This document shows, piece after piece, positions 15,029 through 24,465 of a stretch of 64,000 nucleotides of DNA (its first letter is position 1; each line of letters opens with the position of its first letter). The stretch is from Candidatus Defluviibacillus avedoerensis. Its GTDB lineage: Bacteria > Pseudomonadota > Gammaproteobacteria > Burkholderiales > Burkholderiaceae_C. The notes beneath the pieces were generated by a model. That model saw nothing but the letters and a program-made list of their open reading frames with translations, did no database searches and was not told where the DNA came from. The stretch spans positions 1 to 64,000 of the forward strand of contig JADJBS010000009.1 in the NCBI GenBank assembly GCA_016703665.1, read 5' to 3'. A program made the position numbers and the translations under genes.

Positions 15029-15784
15029 TGCCTGTGTCCTTCATATTTAGGCGGGCTCGGGATGGTTACCCGCATGCCTGAAATGTAGGCTTTTTCCCGA
15101 ATGTTTTCAAGTATCTAAACAATGTAAAGTTTGTATTTAATTAGCACGTCACCCTAAGAATTATTATCGTGACATGCGAGTTAATTGCTTGGAATGAGGG
15201 TGCTCGCTCGTTGTATACTCAAAAAATACAGTATTTTACGCAAGCCATTGAATTGGTTCAACTTAATTGAGTCAGTAAAGGCTGAGTTCAGAGAGTTTTG
15301 TCACCAAGCAAAGAAATAGATAGGGACTGACTGAATTTGCAAATCGGCCGACTGAATTCCGATTTGTGTCGGAAGGCGCGTTTTGTCTCAGCCGGAAGTA
15401 GATATTCAACAAAGCTTGCTTTAATTCATGGATCGGCACAACTCAATGCAGAAGACAAATTGATGGAGTTGGCTTGAAATTCACTAAACACGCTTTGGTC
15501 TAAGTCAATGTCACCATTTCTATATGTCCAACCAATAGGAATAGTGAAATCCGCCCCCTGTGGATAACTTCTCACAGAACGCTCGGAATGAGGATGCCCA
15601 ATCTTTACGCAATTACCCGGGTTTTGTAACCGTTTGAAATCATTGGCCTTCTTAAGGTTAACCACAAGGTTATTAAAAACGTACTTTATATAACCAGTGT
15701 TATGTTAACTGTAATGTGTATCTATTGATCAATTTTACACATTTACGGGCATTTTGACATGTTGTTTACTGGTAGAGTGGGGGG
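15029..15784. other. AT-rich intergenic region
   Basis: These roughly 750 bases separate the leftward RES operon from the rightward HTH gene and probably hold both promoters, for example a TTTACA/TAGATACT pair on the minus strand near 15100-15130. A 79-codon minus-strand frame (15426-15665) resembles nothing and is not called. No tRNA, repeat array or integration site was seen. Confidence 0.4.
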
Positions 15785-16006
15785 GTGACTGTTGATCAAT
15801 TTGATGAGGCGTTGAGGGCACTGGATTGGAGCGTGGCTGACTTTTGTCGAGCGACGGGGCTGCACCGAAACACCCCCGTGCGGTGGCGCAAGGAGGGGGT
15901 TCCGATCCCGGTTTGGGTGGCGAAGCATTTGGCGCTATTGCTGGAGTTGAAGCGGTTGAGTGCTACGTACCTTGTTGCGCCAAATTCGGATCCGGCCGCG
16001 GGGTGA
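15785..16006 (+). CDS. Small HTH DNA-binding protein
   Basis: A GTG start preceded by a G-rich ribosome-binding-like run gives 73 residues: an N-terminal helix-turn-helix (FCRATGLHRNTPVRWRKEGV) and a helical tail. The pattern is like small Cro/YdaS-type regulators carried by phages and plasmids, in which a tryptophan follows the recognition helix. It is transcribed away from the RES operon and towards a broken helicase gene on the other strand. Confidence 0.6.
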   Translation: MTVDQFDEALRALDWSVADFCRATGLHRNTPVRWRKEGVPIPVWVAKHLALLLELKRLSATYLVAPNSDPAAG

Positions 16007-16029
16007 GGGGCTCTTCCGGCGGCCGGCGC

Positions 16030-17837
16030 TTAGTTCCTTTCGATGTCTAAAAGCCCTTTCGCTTGCGGGCCGGTCAACAGTTGTGAAACGTCATTAAAGC
16101 GTTGGCGACTGCGGGCGTGGCGGGTGGGTGTGTGAAATAGGTGCACTGATTGGCGGGCACGGGTTACGGCAACGTAAAGCAGGTTGCGCTCCTCGTTTAG
16201 CGCGGAGGGGAGTTGGCGGATTGGTACGCAGGGAGAAGCCCTTCCGTCGCACCCACTATGAAAACATGCTCCCACGTGCCACCCTTGGTCGCGTGTATGG
16301 TGCTGGTCGTGATGCCGATATCGCGTACACCAATGATGAAATCGCGCATCTCCCGCGCACTTTGCCGACCGCGGCAAAGGGGGGCCCAGCGGTTGATGTC
16401 ATCGCGGAGTTCTTTGTTTTTTCTTGCGCCACCGCATAGCGTCAGATACGCCTTTGCACACCCTATGTACCGGCCCTCAAGGGCGGGAGCGAAACGCGTA
16501 CCGGAATGAGACTGCGGCTTCACGAATAAGGTCACGATTGGAGAGCAGGTTTATGTGTTCGACAAAGTGCGCCATCAGGTCGACAGCGTCTGCTTGCGAA
16601 AGCGTCGCCAATTTCTCAATTCCATTCACCAGTTTGAGTACCGTAATAGCTTGATCCTTATTTCGTGTTGCGCCCTTGCGCTCTGTATCGATACTGTTAG
16701 CCAATAGCGCCTGCTCGACGGGCCGGAGCTGCGCTTTCTTGCGTGCCAAAACTGCAATCTGATTGGGCTGCACCCCGCTTTCAATGAGGGATGAAATGGC
16801 GTTGACGATTTTGGGCAACTGCACGCGCATTGACCGACTCATCACCAGGCGGGGCTTCTCGCCCGTGCGTTCAGTCTGGATGGCCAGCGTCGGTCTGTGG
16901 TGTGCAATGGCTGACGCCAAAGCCGCAGTTTCAGCGGTCAGGCGCTGTGACACAGGCAGTGGCATTTCCACTACATCCGACAGCACGGATTTGAGTGGTG
17001 TGTGCGCTGCACCTGAAAAGCCGTAAATGGCCTGGTCCCCATCGCCAAACACCATGATGCTGCGCTCGGGCTCTTGCGCCAATGCGGCCAGTACCTGTAC
17101 CTGTGCGGCGCTGCAGTCCTGGTACTCGTCAACCAACACGTGGGAGTAAGGCAGCGGGCGGGCAGCTTTACTTAGTAAGCGCGCGGCGCGCAAGAGGGTG
17201 CCGGTGTAGTCGATGTTGCCATTCTTCTTCATTAAGTTTATGTAGCAATCGCGGATTGCGGGTAGCACCTTCGTAAAGGGGGCCAGCTGGTTGAATCGGC
17301 CCGAATCCAAGACGTCCTGCATGGTCGAAAGACTCGCACGGGCGTACTCTATGAACTGTGAAACACGAGGCAGGTGGTCGGTGAGCACTTTGAGATTGGC
17401 AAGGCGTTGATTGCGCACCGATTGCGATGCGCCTGTCCAAATCTGCTGTTGCTCACACCGTTTGGTGACCAATGCAATCGCCTCGATGAGTAGGGTCTGC
17501 GCTTCTTCTTCAGAAAGCAGGCCGCATTCATTCCGTGGCTTTACAGACTTGATGACGCCGATGCTGAATTTGTGACAAGTCATGACGCGTACGTGCTCCA
17601 GCTTGTCGCTGCAGGGATCGCCGGTGGGCACTTCCAACATTCGGCTTCGGATGACCCCAACGGCGGCTTTGGAGAAGGTCAGTACCAGAATGCTTTCTGG
17701 CGGTGTGCCAAGGGCGAGCAAATGATTGATGCGGGCGAGGAGGGCGGTGGTTTTAAGCAGCCAGGGCCTGCGCAAACTTCAACGCGCTGTTGGGCGGTGG
17801 TCACAATTTCATTGAAATGCGAGTTAGTTTGAGTCAT
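16030..17837 (-). pseudogene. UvrD/Rep-family helicase, frameshifted
   Basis: The likely ATG is at 17837 (MTQTNSHFNEIVTTAQQRVE) after GGAAC. The Walker A motif reads CAGPGC then KTTALLARI, with a frameshift and loss of the expected glycine between C and K. The main frame (about 17770-16477) has LTFSKAAVGVIRSRM (motif Ia), VLVDEYQDCSAAQVQVL (motif II, DExQ) and FGDGDQAIYGFSGA (motif III). The C-terminal motifs continue in two other frames: TIHATKGGTWEHVFI (motif V) and NEERNLLYVAVTRARQSVHL (motif VI). Reconstructed length is about 600 residues. Such helicases accompany nucleases in defence modules, but no clear partner is adjacent. Confidence 0.75.
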
Positions 17838-18023
17838 AGGAGTTCCGATGTTTGGTTGATGGCGAAAGCGCGGCGTAGTTACGTTTTTGGTGTCGATGCA
17901 AATGACGTGAGACTCGTGTTTTTGTGGGTTTCACGCGTAAATACGCAGTGTTTTCAGGTTTGGTGTGTTTGTTTGACGTGTTTGTCTATGCAATAGTTGT
18001 TATCTATATCAGTAGCGCCCAGT

Positions 18024-18875
18024 TCAGTCGCTTGCTTCACCTGGCGCTTTAGTGCGTGTTGAATTCAGTGACTTCTTCCACTCGTCAATCGACACGAGCG
18101 GGAACCGGCGGACCAGTTCTTGTTCGCCAAGCAGCGCGGTGTGGAGGATGAAGTTGCCGTGCTCATCCCTGTTCGAATCTGTCCATTCCCGCGCGCGCTT
18201 GCGAAGCGCCGCGTCGCCGACATCTTCACGCCGCTTCGTTGCTGGAGGCAGAAAGCGGCCGAGCTCTGTACGACGAGGCATGCGGTGAAAGCGCAGTGCC
18301 TCATTCCAAAATGCCGCGTGATCGAACCGGATCAGGTCCTCAATGCTGGCAATGCCTAGGGCATTTAGAGTGTCGCTGCCGGTTACGCGCAATTCGATGT
18401 GAAGACACGGGTTGTGATTGCCCTTCGCTTGAGGAACGTTGAGTTTGGAAGGCCTATCGTGATAGACCGCGAGTACCTTGGGATCTTTTCGGTGACCAAA
18501 GTAATGCACACCTTTCTCTGCACCTTCTTCTGATTGCCGAACCGCTTTGCGTTGATGGCGCATGCGAGCAAGTTGAGAAGCTCCGCTTTCCATCGGCTTG
18601 CGTCTTTGCCGCTATTCGTGAGTAGATCTTGCGCAATCTCCACGTAAGTGATCATCACCGCAGTGCCAAGGCGTAGCGCTTCTACAAGTAGTTCCAGGCA
18701 TTTCGAAGAAGGTTGGAACAGGTCAACTTTGATTTGATACATCGGCTGAAACGGCATCTGCTCAAAGTTAATTTTGCGAGTTGCCGCAATGAGGCAAAAG
18801 AATCTTCTTTGCGAATGCCATATCTGGCCCATCGGTCCAAAGCGTGATTCGGTCATACCCGTATGCTGTCTTCAT
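18024..18875 (-). pseudogene. Phage/plasmid replication-initiation-like protein, frameshifted
   Basis: The ATG at 18875 overlaps the AlpA-like stop codon (ATGA) and opens MKTAYGYDRITLWTDGPDMA. After a shift the next frame gives FEQMPFQPMYQIKVDLFQPS and LRLGTAVMITYVEIAQDLLT. A third frame gives GVHYFGHRKDPKVLAVYHDR and CLHIELRVTGSDTLNALGI, a pattern like the replication initiators of filamentous phages and small rolling-circle plasmids. About 280 residues are reconstructed with at least two indels. No other filamentous-phage gene (coat proteins, Zot) is visible nearby, so this may be the remnant of a small integrated element. Confidence 0.5.
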
Positions 18876-19153
18876 AGCTCCACCCCCAGATCGGAGAGCG
18901 CGGTCTTGCGCTTTTCGTGCAGTGCCTCAACCAGTGCGCGAATCTCGTCGTCGGTCTTTCCTTGAATGCGTGCAGCTACGATTGTTTTGATTTCTGAATC
19001 CGGCCAAGCGCGTGAGCGTTGAGAAATCAAGATGCCGTGAGTGCATAGGCCGTCTTTGATTGCTTGGTAAACGCTAGCGTCTGAGCGGTAGCCAAAAATT
19101 CGTTTGGTGTCTGGCAGTCTGATTAGTTGTTTGAACTCGATTGAATTTTCCAT
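18872..19153 (-). CDS. AlpA-like excisionase/regulator
   Basis: The start at 19153 (MENSIEFKQLIRLPDTKRIF) follows CAGGAAAAA, a fair ribosome binding site, and gives 93 residues; the frame opens further upstream without support. The pattern LIRLPDTKRIFGYRSDASVY is that of AlpA/MerR-type phage regulators, which bind DNA and can act as excision factors. The stop codon overlaps the start of the replication-protein-like gene (ATGA), so the two are translationally coupled. Confidence 0.7.
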   Translation of the reverse strand: MENSIEFKQLIRLPDTKRIFGYRSDASVYQAIKDGLCTHGILISQRSRAWPDSEIKTIVAARIQGKTDDEIRALVEALHEKRKTALSDLGVEL

Positions 19154-19841
19154 GTTGTTTTTCCTGAAGACCAAAGCGCTAGTTGCGTTCTGGTATCAGC
19201 TATTAACAAAATGCGATTCTTCAAATTTCCGTACATTTGGCTAAGTTCTGAATCACCTAAATTCACGCGAAAACGCGAGTTATCAGCGTTTTTGCTTGCG
19301 TCACCCTGTTCGATTCCTTTTTTTCGTTGGAATAGAGTTTTGTGCGTTAACGAATCAAAACTCAAGCAGACAGCGTCTTGCTCGCCGTTCACCTGGCGCA
19401 TCAAAAAAGGGCAGGTCGTGGCGGATTTGGGGATCCTGTTAATAAGCGGCCTTTTTCAAGTTCAATCGCGGCAGCGATGGGCCTACTGTCTTTGTAGACG
19501 GCAAAAGCTGTGCAAGCTTATGACTCACTTCATCTAATGGCGAGGAACTGAAGGCGCTGATTCAGCAACTGTCCAGAGCTTTGTTCTCGTGCAATTTGCC
19601 AAACATGGTTTATGCCCCGCAAAGCTGCGAGCGGCGTAAATTGAGTGCGCCTGTGCAAAACCGAAACGCATTGCGCGTGTGAGTAATCGGCTAAGTCTTT
19701 CGGAACGTGAGCAACAATTTATAGAATCGACCAAGAGACCATAGTGCACGCTTTGTTCGATGCAGCAACGAGTTCACTTTGCCGTCATGCCGTGAGTAAC
19801 ATTGTGTTTGTGTAGATCAATTCTTTAGTGGAGTAAGAAGA
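19154..19841. other. Intergenic region upstream of the AlpA-like gene
   Basis: No gene is supported in these roughly 690 bases. A short hairpin (CGCGAAAACGCG near 19266-19277) is the only structure noted. The region likely holds promoters for the divergent AlpA-like and nuclease-like genes. Confidence 0.4.
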
Positions 19842-20430
19842 GTGGACCAGGAATTGAAGGACAAAGTCAAAATCCTGTTCAAAGAGACAGCAGAAAAGAT
19901 CACTCGTGAATCCTTCGGTCAGGAGCCGAATTACACGGCTGCCTTTTTTGGAAAACTACATGGCGAACGGCGTACCAGTTCGACTGGAAATTCAGTTCAT
20001 TTTCCTTCTCGCCTTCTAACGATCGTGGTCGTGGGTCGGCAGAGAAAAAACAGGAATCGATATAGGCATGGTTTTTAAGTGGACAGATGAAAATTCTCAA
20101 ACCGTTTTTGAGAAGGCCGTGTTTGCGCAGGCCAAAAATAAATTGCTGAGCCTTGCCCCCGCAGCGGCAAAAACACTTAGCGATCAGTGTGAAAAAATGG
20201 CCAAAATCTCAAAGAGCTTTGTGGTCATGGATTGCCCGTATGACCGATCAGTGCCAAAGATTGGTGTGAGCGACACGGCCTCGCCTTATTGGCAGAAATC
20301 GCTCATCGGCTTGGATGACTATATTCTTGATACCGTACTTGCATGCAAGGATGGCGACGTAACGCTAATGCTTTAGGATTGCAAGGAGGGCGGATCGTTG
20401 TCTTGTCGTCAGCACGAACGCAGGTCCGAA

Positions 20431-21375
20431 TGAAGCCTCCCTCGAATTCCTGGTCCACTCAGAATGAGAGGTTGGGGAATTTTGTCACGGTACTCGACCG
20501 GCGGAACTGACCCCAATGCTTCATGGGGCCGGTGATTGTTATGGCGATGCAGCCAGTCCGCCGTCATCTCCTGACCTCCTGCAACGAATCGAAGACATAG
20601 CAGTCCAGCACCTCCGTGCAGTAGGTCCAGTTGAATCGTTCCACATAGGCATTCTGGGTCGGCTTTCCTGGCTGAATATGGTTCAAGGCAATCACTGGAT
20701 TTGGCCCAGTCGGCCAGTGCATGGGCAATGAACTCCCGGCCCGTTGTCCATGCGAATGGACAACAGGACCCGTAGCTTCGACCAACTCGTTCAAAGGCCC
20801 GGATAACCCTGGCTGCTGGCAGGCTCGTATCAATCTCGATGCGCAGCGCCTCGGTTGAATTCATCAATGACGTTGAAGGTGCGGAACTTGCGCCCTGACC
20901 ACAGCGCATCGGACATGAAGTCACAGCTCCAGCCCTGATTGGGCTGGTTGCCTGCTTGCAGTGGCTGGCGAATACGCGCAGGCAGGCGCTTCTTGCCCCG
21001 CCTGGGCAGGTTCAGGTTGAGCTGACAGTACACCCGCCACAGCACGGTCTTGCCCCAGGGCTGGTTCTGATGACGGGCGCTGGCATACAGCAGGCCAAAG
21101 CCATGCCGTGGATTGGTGGCCATGTAGGTCTGCATGAACTGGAAGACCCCGGCGTCGTCAGGCTGTCTGTGGCAGTAGCGCAGTGTGGCGCGGGCGATGC
21201 CGCTGGCCACGCAGGCTTTGCGCTGGCTCATTCCATGGTCAGTCATGAGCGTTTGCACCACATCCGTCGGCGCCCGGGTCAGAGCTTTCGGTCGACAACG
21301 TCCTTCAGGGCATGGTGCATGAGGCCAGGTCGGCATACATGCGCTTGAGCTTGGCGTTCTCGGACTGCAGTTCAC
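20431..21375 (-). pseudogene. IS3-family transposase OrfB, frameshifted
   Basis: The DDE integrase core is spread over three frames. The first holds MSQRKACVASGIARATLRYC and WSCDFMSDALWSGRKFRTFN (first D); the next holds ALRIEIDTSLPAARVIRAFE and EFIAHALADWAKSS (the second catalytic block, DNGPEF, is broken); the last holds TADWLHRHNNHRPHEALGSV at the C-terminus. At least two or three indels interrupt it, so the copy is probably inactive unless they are sequence errors. It lies on the minus strand inside the nuclease-like gene. Confidence 0.8.
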
Positions 21376-21544
21376 GCAGCTGCGACGGGTGGGACACCGT
21401 CATGCCGCTGTACTGGGTTTTCCACTTGTAGTAAGTCGGCTCGCTGATGCCGTGCTTTCTGCACGTCTCGCCGACCTTGGCGCCCAATTCGACTTCTTTC
21501 AAGATGCCGACTATCTGGCTTTCGCTGAATTTTGATTTCTTCAC
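21305..21544 (-). CDS. IS3-family transposase OrfA
   Basis: The protein starts MKKSKFSESQIVGILKEVEL, with the HTH GETCRKHGISEPTYYKWKTQ and a leucine-zipper-like tail (LRELQSENAKLKRMYADL), the standard OrfA layout of the IS3 family. OrfA joins OrfB by programmed frameshifting to form the active transposase. The last few codons (ASCTMP) overlap the orfB frame. Confidence 0.85.
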   Translation of the reverse strand: MKKSKFSESQIVGILKEVELGAKVGETCRKHGISEPTYYKWKTQYSGMTVSHPSQLRELQSENAKLKRMYADLASCTMP

Positions 21545-21689
21545 GTAGAGACTCCGTTGGGGGAATTTTCTCTACTTCACACTGGCTCAAGATTTCAAGG
21601 AGGCTTCACGAAACCCAAACCAAAGCGAGCTAATCGTGTTAAGTAACCCTTACATTAGTTTGCATGCACAGCATCCAAACTAATTTTGC

Positions 21690-22753
21690 TTACCTACTTG
21701 GGTTACTTCGGTTTGGAATGCATTGCCGCTCAGCGAATGTTTTTGACGTTACGAACTGCATTGCGTAGTTATTGAGTGAACTTCGGCCTGCGTAAGCCGC
21801 AGCAATGTAGGGCTTGACGGCGTCCAGATCAGCCAAGCACTTTAACGTCACCTCCAAGTCTCCCGTTCCCCAATGACCAATATTTGTGACATCACGCGCA
21901 TTGGGCAGACTTTGATATGCCGTGGCAGGGTCTACGTGCAAGTAGAGCAGTAGGGTGTTCTTACGATGCAGAACAACCGTTGCAAAATTCTTTAGGCGTT
22001 TTGAATGCTGCGTATAGCCCGCAACTCTTTGCGCTGCACATCATCACCAAGGGGAAGGTGTAATCCTCAAAGGACGCCAGATAGCAGTTGCATCTCTTCT
22101 GGCAACGTCGTCAGCACCTCAGCATATGACTTGTCTGGCCCTGTGGCTTTAGTTCCAACGGGCTCTGTGTTCACTGGCAACAATACATCACCAGTTTGGA
22201 GTTTGCTGGAGTCGCCCTTTCCAAACTTGGTCGAAGTGACTTTGGCGTTTGAATCGTTTCCAGCGTTGACCGATTCGAAGAGCAGCAGATCATCACCAAA
22301 GCGCCGGTAGCGGATCAGTTCTATGTTGCGGCCAATCTGCTGCACCGCGTGACCGTCGTACTTGGTGAAATCTGCCGCTATACACACCACACGCGGCGCA
22401 CTCCAATCAATGGCGTCGGCCGCTGCGGCGCCCAGCTTGTCCAGCACCAGCAACTTAAATTCCGCCTTGTGGTCCATCAACCAATCCAGGTAAAACAAGC
22501 CCTGGTTGATGACGTTCTCTCCACCGAGCGCTTGTACTCAGGATGACTTGGCAATTGTTTTCATCTAGCCCAGGGGAATCAATACGCCCGGATGAGTCTT
22601 GCCGTGAAATGTTCACTAGCAATGAAGCGGATATTGAGCAGCGGCTGCAAGTTGGCCTCGATCAACGTTTGCAGGGTTTTCAAGGTCAGACGCGTTGCCT
22701 TGCAGTTCGGCGACAGTGCCATCAGAAAGGCGAAAGAGTTTGATGTCGCTCAT
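21690..22753 (-). pseudogene. NucS-like/DUF5655 nuclease-domain protein, frameshifted
   Basis: The ATG at 22753 opens MSDIKLFRLSDGTVAELQGN. The protein continues in other frames as LTLKTLQTLIEANLQPLLNI, then an E-Y-K motif (PEYKRS) of the DUF91/NucS-type nuclease fold, then FYLDWLMDHKAEFKLLVLDK and RNIELIRYRRFGDDLLLFES. The C-terminal part (LGDDVQRKELR, then DVTNIGHWGTGDLEVTLKCL) matches a DUF5655 domain. Reconstructed length is about 350 residues with four or more indels. This family is common and of unknown cellular role; a DNA-processing function is inferred from the nuclease motif. Confidence 0.65.
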
Positions 22754-22921
22754 GGGCAAGGTTCTCGCGGGGTTAGATCTGCTTCGATTTTTGCATGCGC
22801 CCGCTTTCGCCCGCTCATTGCGTGAATTGGGAAGACTTAGAATTTCATCGTTGGAACCACAATCGAAGAACGCACAAGAGGTTTCATCCTAGCAAATTCA
22901 AAGTGATTCCCAGGGGGCAAC

Positions 22922-23759
22922 AATGGCATCGTTCACCCAGGCGGGTTCTCATCCTCTGCAAAACCTACCCGTCACCCAGCGCCAAATACGCCGAAACATC
23001 CTGCGTGGCGGGCATGACTGAAAACGGCAGGCTGATTCGGCTTTACCCCGTTCCGTTCCGATTGGTGGCGGATGAGCAGCAGTTCAAAAAATGGCAGTGG
23101 ATCACGGCCCGCTTTGAAAAAGCACGTAACGACCACCGGCCCGAAAGCCACTGCGTTTTTTGTGGGACACCATCGCGTGTGACGCTGATCCGCTCCCGGC
23201 GGGCAAACAGGGCTGGCCGCACCGTGCCGAGTTGCTGGCAAAACTGCCTGTGTTTTCGGACTTTGCAGAAATTGAAAGACTCAGGGCAGCGGGCGGGGCC
23301 ACGCTGGCCTTGCTGCGGCCCGCCAGAATCATCGGACTTGACATCAAAAAGGTCGCAAACTCCACCTGGACGGACGAAGAAAAAGAAAAACTGCTGCGCC
23401 TGCAACAGCAATCCGAACTGTTTGACGAGGTGGAAGAAGGCAAACAAATCAGGCTGCTGGAAAAACTGCCGTATGACTTTCATTACCGCTATGAATGCGA
23501 GGTTGACGGGCAGACTCTTGAATACCGCCACAAACTGGTGGACTGGGAAATTGGCGCGCTGTACAGAAACGTTTACCGCAAGCATGGCGACAATTGGGAA
23601 GCCGCATTCCGAGCCAAACTGGAGCAGGATCTGCCGTCAAAAGATCTGATGTTTCTGCTGGGGACGATTCACCGCTTTCCCTACCAGTGGCTGTTGATCA
23701 GCGTGATCTACCCGCCTAAGCCGCCTGCTGAAAACCCAAATCAGGCAGGGCTGTTTTAG
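22922..23759 (+). pseudogene. Unnamed conserved protein next to a DUF488 gene, frameshifted
   Basis: The likely ATG at 22922 follows AGGGGGCAAC. The frame shifts early to VLILCKTYPSPSAKYAETSC and again near 23155, then stays open to 23759 (FSDFAEIERLRAAGGATLAL ... DLMFLLGTIHRFPYQWLLIS). About 275 residues are reconstructed. From memory, proteins of this kind often neighbour DUF488 genes, as here, where the two genes converge with three bases between stop codons. No catalytic motif was identified. Confidence 0.5.
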
Positions 23760-23762
23760 CGG

Positions 23763-24135
23763 TCAGATGCGACACCGTGGGCCCGCCCAACTGGCGCGCC
23801 GCGCGGGCCAACGTGCGGTGGCACAAGTGGAATAGTCCGCCTCAAAACCTACCAGACAGGCCGGCGTGGCGTGCGCAATCTTGACCAGTTCACGCAAGGA
23901 CGCATCTTGCGTCTGGCTGTACATCAAAAAATCCCGCGTGTAGGTTTGCCAGTTGCCGTCCGCCTTGAATTGGTTGCGGATGGGCTTGGGGCAACCCAGT
24001 TTTTGAAAACCCCTTCTTGCGCGACAGTGGCAGTTCACGGACATCCACAACGGTTTTCACCTGCGCGGCTTGCAGGCGGGCGATGAAGGCATCAATGGTC
24101 AGGCCTTCGTAGCCGAGGGTGAAAAGGGGGTGCAT
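23763..24135 (-). pseudogene. DUF488 protein, internally deleted
   Basis: The start at 24135 gives MHPLFTLGYEGLTIDAFIAR and VKTVVDVRELPLSRKKGFSK, the hallmark N-terminus of DUF488. It then jumps, with a frame change, straight to GCPKPIRNQFKADGNWQTYT. From memory of the family, about 20 codons between these blocks are missing. The end (HATPACLVGFEADYSTCATA) has a further shift at the usual CxEADxxxCHR motif. An internal deletion is harder to explain as sequencing error than a one-base shift, so this copy is probably dead. Confidence 0.7.
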
Positions 24136-24259
24136 GGGGCTCAGAAAATATTTGGCGTGTGCACATCTTGGTGTGTTGCCGAATAGCAATGCAGAAGCAC
24201 TGGCCCGAGAAAATTAGGGAGGGCCGTGCCGTAGCGCCCAACTGATAATGCAAAAAACC

Positions 24260-24465
24260 TTACTTAAACCGCCTAAGAAACCCGTCGCTTATAGATCGAT
24301 AAATAGTCAGGTCTTCCGTAGTTGCCTTTAACGAATCATCAGTGAAGTATCGCTGGAGGTCGCCATGTTTTGAGGCACTATTGGCTTTTGAGACAGTTGA
24401 TCTCTTGCATTTGTTGGGCAAGGCATTTCTTGAGTTGCCGTGTGTCGCGAAGGTACTTTAGTCAT
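24260..24465 (-). pseudogene. Small ORF coupled to the AvcD-type gene, one frameshift
   Basis: The ATG at 24465 overlaps the deaminase stop codon (ATGA). After MTK a single indel leads into a 60-odd-codon frame: FATHGNSRNALPNKC, then GDLQRYFTDDSLKATTEDLT and IYRSISDGFLRRFK, ending at TAA (24262-24260). The composition is protein-like and basic. It was not recognised. The overlap suggests that it is made together with the deaminase. Confidence 0.45.

Larger units (their letters stand above)
20431..21608 (-). mobile_element. IS3-family insertion sequence (IS407-like), with target duplication
   Basis: The ends are TGAAGCCTCC (20431-20440) and its inverse GGAGGCTTCA (21599-21608). The 4-bp target CGAA is duplicated at 20427-20430 and 21609-21612, and removing one copy with the element restores the interrupted reading frame. 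The 1178-bp element carries orfA and a frameshifted orfB. A 4-bp duplication is usual for the IS407 subgroup. Confidence 0.85.
19842..21646 (+). pseudogene. PD-QxK nuclease-like gene, frameshifted and cut by an IS3 element
   Basis: The gene starts at 19842 (MDQELKDKVKILFKETAEKI) after GGAGTAAGAAG. The frame shifts near 19980-20070 and continues with TGIDIGMVFKWTDENSQTVF and EKAVFAQAKNKLLSLAP, which together give a D ... QAK pair like the PD-(D/E/Q)xK core of Mrr-type enzymes. After another shift near 20355 the coding sequence runs into the IS3 element at 20430 and resumes at 21609, giving a continuous basic C-terminus (GGRIVVLSSARTQVRTKPKP, then KRANRVK) and a stop at 21646. Without the IS it would be about 205 residues. 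The family was not recognised; nuclease is inferred from the motif. Confidence 0.5.

Noticed and set aside
15205..15235. Possible LexA box (TTGTATACTCAAAAAATACAG)-like stretch
   Set aside because: The spacing between the TGT and ACA half-sites is 13 bases rather than the 10 of the E. coli box, so it is probably chance in AT-rich DNA.
15426..15665. 79-codon minus-strand frame in the AT-rich intergenic region
   Set aside because: It has no ribosome binding site, motif or neighbour to support it.
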